Source: SURF-24 sp964537965 (GTDB lineage: Bacteria > Bacteroidota > Ignavibacteria > Ignavibacteriales > SURF-24). Taken from it: DNA of 11,442 nt. Under the pieces are notes generated by a model, which did no database searches, was not told the origin of the DNA, and saw only the letters and a program-made list of their open reading frames with translations. Shown here piece by piece: positions 6,326-11,442 of the stretch. The stretch is taken from NCBI GenBank assembly GCA_964537965.1, contig CAZIDB010000153.1, positions 1-11,442 of the forward strand, in the 5' to 3' direction. Every line of letters starts with the position of its first letter. Position 1 is the first letter of the stretch. Position numbers and translations under genes: made by a program.

Positions 6326-9300
6326 ATGAAATTAGCTGATGTTTCAATAAAACGCCCGGTCTTTGCAACCATGATGATTTTATCCCTGGTTGTGTTAGGA
6401 CTTTTCGCGCTTACAAGATTGAATGTTGACTTGTACCCGGACATTGATTTTCCGTACGTAGTTATAACTACAGTGTTACCCGGTGCAGGTCCTGAACAAA
6501 TTGAATCCGATGTTACTAAAATTGTTGAAGATGCCGTTAACTCAATTGAAGGGGTTAAGCATATTGAATCGCGGTCGCAGGAAAATGTTTCTATGGTTAT
6601 TATAGAATTCCGGCTTGAGATTGACAGTAAACAGGCGGCGCAGGATGTAAGAGAAAAAGTTGCTGCCGTAAGAAGCAACCTGCCTGACGATATTGAAGAT
6701 CCGATCATACAACGTTATGACCCGGCAAGCGAACCGATTATTACTTTAACCGTTTCAGGTGATCGCTCTGAAAAAGAATTAACAACATTAACAAAAGATG
6801 TTATAAAGAAGAGGCTGGAAAATGTGCCGGGTGTAGGTAACGTAAAACTTATTGGCGGTGCCGAAAGAGAAATTAATGTTAATGTAGATCTTGAAAGATT
6901 GAAAGCATATTCACTTTCAATTAATGATGTTATACAGGCAATCGGGGCAGCAAATGTTGAAATTCCCGGCGGTAACCTTAACCAGGGTTCACGCCAGCTT
7001 CTTTTAAGAACGATGGGAAAATTTAAAAGCATAAAAGATTTTGAAAGCATTATTGTTGTTAACGATAAAGGAAACATTGTAAGGTTGAATGAGATTGCTG
7101 AAGTGATTGACGGTGTAAAAGAAAGAACAAGCCTTTCAAGATTTAACGGTAATACGGCAGTTGGTTTACAGATTATTAAACAGTCAGGCTCAAACACGGT
7201 ACAGGTTGCAAATGAAGTTGAGAAGCAGACAGCAAAATTAAAAGCTGAGTTGCCAGCCGATGTTAAAATATCCAAAGCACAGGATAACTCTGTTTACATA
7301 AGAGATACAATAAATGATGTTCTGTTTGATATTTTTTACGGCGGATTGCTTGCTGTAATAGTTATCTACTTATTCCTTGCTAACTGGAAAAGTACAATAA
7401 TAAGTGCAGTCGCTCTTCCGTCATCAATTATAGCAACGTTCTTTGCAATGTACATGTTTGATTTTACATTGAATATGATGTCCCTGCTTGCACTTTCTCT
7501 TGCAGTCGGGTTATTGATTGATGATGCTATAGTTGTTATTGAAAATATTTACCGCCACCTTGATAAAGGTGAAACTCCTTTTGAAGCTGCAAAAGCTGCT
7601 ACTGCGGAAATTGGTCTTGCTGTTCTTGCAACAACGTTTACAATTATTGCGGTGTTCATTCCTGTTGCATTTATGCAGGGTATTGTGGGCAGATTCTTCT
7701 ACCAGTTCGGTATAACTGTATCTATTGCAGTGCTGGTTTCATTGTTTGTTGCATTCACATTAACGCCAATGTTATCATCAAGATGGTTAAATGTAGAAGA
7801 TGAGCATCTTACAAAGTCAAAGAACATTCTTAAAAATATTCTTTACTACTTTAACTATTACTTCAACAAGATGAATGATGGTTACCGTAAAATCCTTGCC
7901 TGGTCATTAAGCCATCGTAAAACTGTTGTGGTCGCATCCATTGTTGTATTCATAGGTAGTTTAATGTTAGGCGGAATGGTTGGTTCAGCTTTCTTCCCGG
8001 AAACTGACAACTCCGAGTTCTATTTAAATATTGATGCACCCGCCGGTTCTTCTATTGAACAGACAGATAAAATTTGCCAGGCTGTTGAAGATAAAATTAT
8101 TAAAAGGCCTGAAGTAATAAGTATGCTTACAACTGTCGGCGGAGAAAATACTTCTGCCAATAAAGCCCAGATTTTCGTTAAGCTTGTAAAAAAACATGAG
8201 CGTGAAAAAGGGCTAAGTATTATTATGAACGAATTGAGAAATAAACTGAAAGTAATTCCGGGAACGCAGTTCGATTTCCGTACTGAAAGCGGTCCCGGCG
8301 GTAATGATAAACCAATTACTTTTAGTATCAGAGGTGATGATCTTTCAAAGATTAACATAATTGCTGAACAGGTAAAGGAAATATCAAAAAATGTTAATGG
8401 TGCAGTTGACGTTTCAACAAGCCTTGAAGCATCCAAACCGGAAGTAAGATTAAATATCGATCGTGATAAGGCTTCAGATCTTGGCGTAAATGTTTACTCA
8501 ATTGCTTCATCTGTAAGAGCTATGGTTGACGGGTATGTAACCACAAAGTACCAGGAAGGTAATGAGCAATATGACGTAAGGGTAAGGTTGAAAGAAGCAA
8601 ACCGTAAATCAATTGCCAATATTCAGAACCTGATGATTATGAGTTACAAGCAGGGACCTAACAATGAAAAAATTAATGTGAGACTTGGTGACATTGCAAA
8701 TGTATATGAAGGTACAGGCCCTTCAATTATTAACAGGTATAACCGTCAGCGTGAAATTAGAGTTGGCGCTAACATTGCAGGCAGGTTAATGGGTGAAGTG
8801 CTTGGTGATATTCAGAAAGAAACTTCAAAACTAAAATTGCCGGCCGGTTATGATATTAAAATTATTGGTGAAGCTGAGATGCAGGAAGAATCATTCCTGA
8901 ATATCTTCATATCACTTATACTTGCCATTGTGTTCGTTTATATAATTCTTGCAATGCAGTTTGAAAGTTTCATGTTGCCGTTCAGTATAATGCTCTCGCT
9001 GCCTATGTCAATTATCGGTGCTGTTCTTGCTTTACTTATATCAGGAAGTGCAATGTCAATTATTTCGCTTATAGGAATAATAATGTTGATGGGTCTTGTA
9101 ACCAAGAACGCAATCCTTCTTGTTGATTATACAAATGTTATGCGTGAGCGTGGGCTTTCAAGAACAGAGGCGCTGCTTGAAGCCGGACCAACAAGACTTC
9201 GTCCAATTTTAATGACTACACTCGCGATGATATTCGGTATGTTCCCTGTAGCATTCGGATTTGGTGAAGGTTCGGAATTCAGGTCGCCGATGGGCCAGGC

Positions 9301-9475
9301 AGTAATTGGCGGACTTATAACATCAACCTTATTAACACTGCTTATTGTTCCGGTTGTATATACTATTCTTGATGATTTTTCTTTTAAGAAAATTAAGAAT
9401 GCCTTCGCAAGAGTTTTTTCTTTCGGTAAAAAGAAAGAAATATTACCTGCCACCGAACCGGTTTCAAATAAATAG
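6326..9475 (+). CDS. RND efflux pump permease, HAE1/AcrB type
   Basis: This is the inner-membrane, proton-driven pump of the tripartite system. At 1049 residues it has the usual AcrB length. TM1 is at about 11-30, followed by a large periplasmic loop (about 33-335), a TM cluster (about 336-480), TM7 (about 532-551), a second loop (about 555-855), and the final TMs (about 858-1014). The proton-relay aspartates sit in GLLIDDAIVVIEN as D399-D400, and the partner lysine in GLVTKNAILLVDY as K927. The motif order matches hydrophobe/amphiphile exporters rather than heavy-metal (CzcA) pumps, whose TM4 signature differs. The C-terminal tail (1016-1049) is lysine-rich and cytoplasmic. The start ATG has AGGA at 6313-6316. 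It lies 14 bp after the adaptor. The probable substrates are drugs, bile-type detergents or lipophilic metabolites; the sequence does not decide between them. Confidence 0.95.
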   Translation: MKLADVSIKRPVFATMMILSLVVLGLFALTRLNVDLYPDIDFPYVVITTVLPGAGPEQIESDVTKIVEDAVNSIEGVKHIESRSQENVSMVIIEFRLEIDSKQAAQDVREKVAAVRSNLPDDIEDPIIQRYDPASEPIITLTVSGDRSEKELTTLTKDVIKKRLENVPGVGNVKLIGGAEREINVNVDLERLKAYSLSINDVIQAIGAANVEIPGGNLNQGSRQLLLRTMGKFKSIKDFESIIVVNDKGNIVRLNEIAEVIDGVKERTSLSRFNGNTAVGLQIIKQSGSNTVQVANEVEKQTAKLKAELPADVKISKAQDNSVYIRDTINDVLFDIFYGGLLAVIVIYLFLANWKSTIISAVALPSSIIATFFAMYMFDFTLNMMSLLALSLAVGLLIDDAIVVIENIYRHLDKGETPFEAAKAATAEIGLAVLATTFTIIAVFIPVAFMQGIVGRFFYQFGITVSIAVLVSLFVAFTLTPMLSSRWLNVEDEHLTKSKNILKNILYYFNYYFNKMNDGYRKILAWSLSHRKTVVVASIVVFIGSLMLGGMVGSAFFPETDNSEFYLNIDAPAGSSIEQTDKICQAVEDKIIKRPEVISMLTTVGGENTSANKAQIFVKLVKKHEREKGLSIIMNELRNKLKVIPGTQFDFRTESGPGGNDKPITFSIRGDDLSKINIIAEQVKEISKNVNGAVDVSTSLEASKPEVRLNIDRDKASDLGVNVYSIASSVRAMVDGYVTTKYQEGNEQYDVRVRLKEANRKSIANIQNLMIMSYKQGPNNEKINVRLGDIANVYEGTGPSIINRYNRQREIRVGANIAGRLMGEVLGDIQKETSKLKLPAGYDIKIIGEAEMQEESFLNIFISLILAIVFVYIILAMQFESFMLPFSIMLSLPMSIIGAVLALLISGSAMSIISLIGIIMLMGLVTKNAILLVDYTNVMRERGLSRTEALLEAGPTRLRPILMTTLAMIFGMFPVAFGFGEGSEFRSPMGQAVIGGLITSTLLTLLIVPVVYTILDDFSFKKIKNAFARVFSFGKKKEILPATEPVSNK

Positions 9476-9483
9476 TTTATATT

Positions 9484-9512
9484 TGTGGAGACGCATTTTA
9501 TGTGTCTCCACA
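9484..9512 (+). terminator. Strong hairpin after the RND gene: possible terminator or attenuator
   Basis: TGTGGAGACGCA (9484-9495) and TGTGTCTCCACA (9501-9512) pair along 12 positions, with a single G-U wobble in RNA, around a 5-nt loop (TTTTA). The stem begins 9 bp after the pump stop codon and ends 24 bp before the next start. Only TTTAT follows the stem, so as an intrinsic terminator it would be leaky. It could instead protect the 3' end of the pump mRNA or lower expression of the following small gene. The structure is seen in sequence; the function is inferred. Confidence 0.6.
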
Positions 9513-9536
9513 TTTATCAACAACATTAGGTGCATC

Positions 9537-9836
9537 ATGAAGATGGCATTTGTAGTTTATCGTGACGTTCTTGATGACAGGATTGATTCCTTATTACAAA
9601 AAGCCGGGGTTGATTTTTATACCGAATGGGAAAACGTTAAAGGCAAGGGGCATGAAACCACTCCTCATCTTGGAACAAGAACATTCCCGGGATTTAATTG
9701 CGTCCGGATGATTGCTTTTCAAAATGAAGAACAGCTGGAGCTTGTAATTTCTCTTGTTAAGGAATTAAATTCCGAAATAAAAAACAAGGATGATTACGCA
9801 AGGTTGTTCCAGATTCCTTTAGACAGAATTTTATAA
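9537..9836 (+). CDS. PG0541-family RND-transporter-associated protein (PII-like fold)
   Basis: This is a 99-residue soluble protein without a signal peptide, predicted cytoplasmic. It resembles the small PG0541-type proteins found directly after RND pumps in Bacteroidota and relatives. They are thought to have a ferredoxin-like, PII-like fold, but their function is not established. Visible hallmarks are an N-terminal strand AFVVY, an acidic first helix (11-23), the loop VKGKGHETTPHLGTRTFPG (34-52) in the place of a PII T-loop, and a closing helix (65-82). H39, H44, C55 and the GTRTFPG run are candidate functional residues. The ATG at 9537 has AGG six nt upstream; a longer frame reaching back into the pump gene has no conserved content. 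It is 61 bp after the pump, behind a hairpin. It may be a regulatory partner or sensor for the pump, but that is inference. Confidence 0.72.
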   Translation: MKMAFVVYRDVLDDRIDSLLQKAGVDFYTEWENVKGKGHETTPHLGTRTFPGFNCVRMIAFQNEEQLELVISLVKELNSEIKNKDDYARLFQIPLDRIL

Positions 9837-9888
9837 ACTATATTTTTTTAATTGAATATCTTAATTGTAAAGTAAAGGTTAAACCACA

Positions 9889-10910
9889 ATGAGATTATTT
9901 ATTCTTACAATAACTCTTATAGCTGCTACCTTTAATTTCTCGAAGGATAATGAGGCAAGCAATTATTTCAGGGTAATGACTTATAATATCCGTTACGCCG
10001 GTGATGTAAAAAGCGCTGGAGNNNNNNNNNNNNNNNNNNNNNNNNNNNNNNNNNNNNNNNNNNNNNNNNNNNNNNNNNNNNNNNNNNNNNNNNNNNNNNN
10101 NNNNNNNNNNNNNNNNNNNNNTTCAGGGTAATGACTTATAATATCCGTTACGCCGGTGATGTAAAAAGCGCTGGAGTAAATGCCTGGGAATACAGGAAAG
10201 ATCCGGTTGCAAAAACAATACGTTTTAACAAACCTGATATTGTCGGGGTTCAGGAAGCGTTGAAAATTCAGCTTGATGATTTTAAAAAACTGTTACCGGG
10301 TTTTATTCAGGTTGGAGTTGCAAGAGATGACGGTAAAGAAGCAGGTGAATATTCCGCACTTCTAATAAATAAAAGTAAATTTAAAGTACTTGAAAGTTCA
10401 ACTTTCTGGCTTTCTGCAACTCCGGAAAAACCATCAATGGGATGGGATGCAGCCTGTATGAGAATTGTAACCTGGGCAAAGCTTAAAGATGTGAATACAA
10501 ATAAAATCATTTACGCTTTCAATACTCATTTCGATCATATGGGAACAGAGGCAAGAAAGAACAGCGCAATCTTGCTAAAGAAAAAGATTAAGGAAATTGC
10601 AGCGAATAACCAGTTTATTGTAACAGGAGATTTTAATTGTAAGAGTGATTCCGAACCATACAAGATATTAACTGACAAAGAAACTCTTCCTCTGCTGTTT
10701 GATTCTGAATTTCTTTCTGAGAACGGCAATTACGGAATGGATGTTTCATTCAATAACTTTAGTGATGAGCTTGAACCCAAAAATAAAATTGATTTTATTT
10801 TTGTAAGCAACAGGTTCAGAGTATGGCAGCATGCAGTCCTTGGTGAAAAGATGAATGGTCACTATCCATCAGATCATATGCCGGTAATAGCAGATGTTTA
10901 TATTCCATAG
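9889..10910 (+). CDS. Endonuclease/exonuclease/phosphatase (EEP) fold protein, interrupted by a false assembly gap
   Basis: This is a predicted metal-dependent phosphoesterase of the EEP superfamily (nucleases, sphingomyelinases, inositol phosphatases). As written it is broken by 100 Ns, and the frame differs on either side. Removing the Ns and one copy of the exact 55-bp flanking duplication (155 bp in all) restores a single 288-residue frame. In that product residues 1-17 look like a weak signal peptide, suggesting export. Core residues are N33 in TYNIR, E71 in VQEA, H162 in NTHFDH, D196 and N198 in TGDFN, D250 in IDFIFVS, and D277-H278 in PSDHMPV. The catalytic set is thus complete. The start ATG has AAAGG about 10 nt upstream. 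It is 52 bp after the PG0541-like gene and may or may not belong to that operon. Substrate unknown. Confidence 0.88.
9967..10176. repeat. Exact 55-bp duplication flanking the N run (assembly artefact)
   Basis: Positions 9967-10021 and 10122-10176 are identical over 55 bp and abut the two ends of the 100-N run. The second copy continues directly into the rest of the EEP gene. A true tandem duplication ending exactly at both gap edges is unlikely. The simplest reading is two contigs that overlap by 55 bp and were scaffolded with a fixed-size placeholder instead of being merged. A 55-bp overlap equals a k-mer size commonly used by de Bruijn assemblers. Confidence 0.9.
10022..10121. other. Assembly gap (100 N placeholder)
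   Basis: Exactly 100 undetermined bases. The round number indicates a placeholder rather than a measured gap, and the overlapping flanks suggest that its real size is negative (an overlap). Confidence 0.97.
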
Positions 10911-10920
10911 TGTTTATAAC

Positions 10921-11036
10921 TTCAACATTGGTTATTCAGTGTTCATTATTCGATATTGCCCTGAACAAGGCAAAGGCTTAGGCTAAGAAGAAATTGAAGG
11001 AAAATATTTATCATTCAATATTCAGCATTGGTTATT
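10921..11036. repeat. Near-identical 16-bp repeats 100 bp apart in the EEP-proA intergenic region
   Basis: TTCAACATTGGTTATT (10921-10936) and TTCAGCATTGGTTATT (11021-11036) match at 15 of 16 positions and start exactly 100 bp apart. Around them are further related words such as TTCATTATTCGATATT and TCATTCAATATTCAGC, so the 190-bp stretch 10911-11100 looks like a degenerate AT-rich repeat between two convergent genes. No gene is supported in it. Confidence 0.5.
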
Positions 11037-11100
11037 GGACATTTAAAATAGATGAATGATAGATATCCCTCTATCAATTTAAAATGTGCATCTCAGAAAA

Positions 11101-11442
11101 TTATTTCCTCACCTGCCCCTTTCCATGAACAACAAACTTTGTACTGGTCAGTTCTGCAAGTCCCATTGGACCACGTGCATGAAGCTTTTGTGTGCTGATC
11201 CCAATCTCTGCCCCAAGACCAAATTCATATCCATCAGTAAAACGGGTTGAAGCATTTACATAAACAGCGGCTGAATCAACTTCGCGCAAAAATCTTTCAC
11301 CGTTCGCTTTCTTCTCTGTTACTATTGCATCGGAGTGATGTGAGCCATAATGATTTATATGCCTGATTGCTTCATCTAAATCCTTTACAACTTTTACTGC
11401 AATTACAAGATCAAGATATTCTTTATACCAATCTGCTTCATT
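11101..11442 (-). CDS. proA: Gamma-glutamyl phosphate reductase (glutamate-5-semialdehyde dehydrogenase), C-terminal part
   Basis: This enzyme reduces gamma-glutamyl phosphate to glutamate-5-semialdehyde with NADPH, the second step of proline synthesis, in the cytoplasm. The frame is open from the right edge to the TAA at 11103-11101, giving the last 113 residues of a protein usually near 415-430 residues. The family signature is clear: a VDSAAVYVNASTRFTDG segment followed by FGLGAEIGISTQKLHARGP, where most homologues read GGEFGLGAE and this one has GYEFGLGAE. Upstream of that is the HHSDAIVT segment. The catalytic cysteine and cofactor domain lie beyond the window. It is convergent with the EEP gene. 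A proB partner, if linked, would be outside. Confidence 0.96.
   Translation of the reverse strand, partial: NEADWYKEYLDLVIAVKVVKDLDEAIRHINHYGSHHSDAIVTEKKANGERFLREVDSAAVYVNASTRFTDGYEFGLGAEIGISTQKLHARGPMGLAELTSTKFVVHGKGQVRK

Noticed and set aside
9345..9536. N-terminal extension of the small PG0541-like gene into the 3' end of the pump gene
   Set aside because: The extension is out of frame with the pump, crosses the hairpin and encodes nothing conserved; the ATG at 9537 with AGG upstream fits the family length of about 100 residues.
9889..10910. Reading the EEP locus as a pseudogene or as two genes with a real tandem duplication
   Set aside because: The duplication ends exactly at both edges of a 100-N placeholder, and merging restores a complete frame with all catalytic motifs, so an assembly artefact is the simpler explanation.
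11057..11076. Inverted repeat TGATAGA-TATCCC-TCTATCA between convergent EEP and proA genes, a possible bidirectional terminator
   Set aside because: The stem is short and AT-rich, and there is no clear T-run on either side; its location is suggestive but not sufficient.
1..11442. CRISPR arrays, tRNA or rRNA genes, transposases, phage genes or toxin-antitoxin pairs
   Set aside because: None was seen on reading both strands; no regularly spaced repeats, cloverleaf-like segments or recombinase motifs are present.

Overview
The window is AT-rich bacterial DNA. The best taxonomic clue is the C-terminal tail of the chitinase at the left, which carries the NYPNPFNPST signature of a type IX secretion (T9SS) sorting domain. 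That wording is typical of Ignavibacteria (Ignavibacterium/Melioribacter relatives) and neighbouring Bacteroidota/Chlorobiota lineages. A run of 100 Ns shows that this is a draft assembly, possibly a metagenome-assembled genome.

Layout. The left third is on the minus strand: the first codons of an unidentified gene leaving the window (1-18), a secreted GH18 chitinase with a fibronectin-like domain and a T9SS tail (246-1883), and a class I SAM-dependent methyltransferase (2038-2799). A 332-bp divergent intergenic region (2800-3131) holds a phased direct repeat and a perfect inverted repeat that looks like a TetR-family operator. The centre is one plus-strand efflux cluster: TetR regulator (3132-3761), TolC-type outer-membrane channel (3776-5194), lipoprotein membrane-fusion adaptor (5241-6311), and HAE1/AcrB-type RND pump (6326-9475). 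A 29-nt hairpin follows, then a small PG0541/PII-like protein (9537-9836). Next is an endonuclease/exonuclease/phosphatase-fold protein (9889-10910), split only by an assembly artefact. A short repeat-bearing intergenic stretch leads to the C-terminal third of proA on the minus strand (11101-11442).

How the genes work together. The regulator, channel, adaptor and pump form a complete tripartite efflux system with its own repressor. The repressor probably binds the inverted repeat just upstream of its own gene and so controls the whole set. The 99-residue protein after the pump belongs to a small family found beside RND pumps and may be a regulatory accessory. The hairpin before it could lower or separate its expression. 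The chitinase, methyltransferase, EEP protein and ProA appear to be independent housekeeping or degradative genes.

Novelty. Most of the window is recognisable and ordinary. I did not find a convincing new multi-gene system. The points most worth checking are the PG0541-like partner with its hairpin, the paired operator-like sites, the 21-bp-phased 12-bp repeat in the divergent region, and the false gap, whose flanks are an exact 55-bp duplication.
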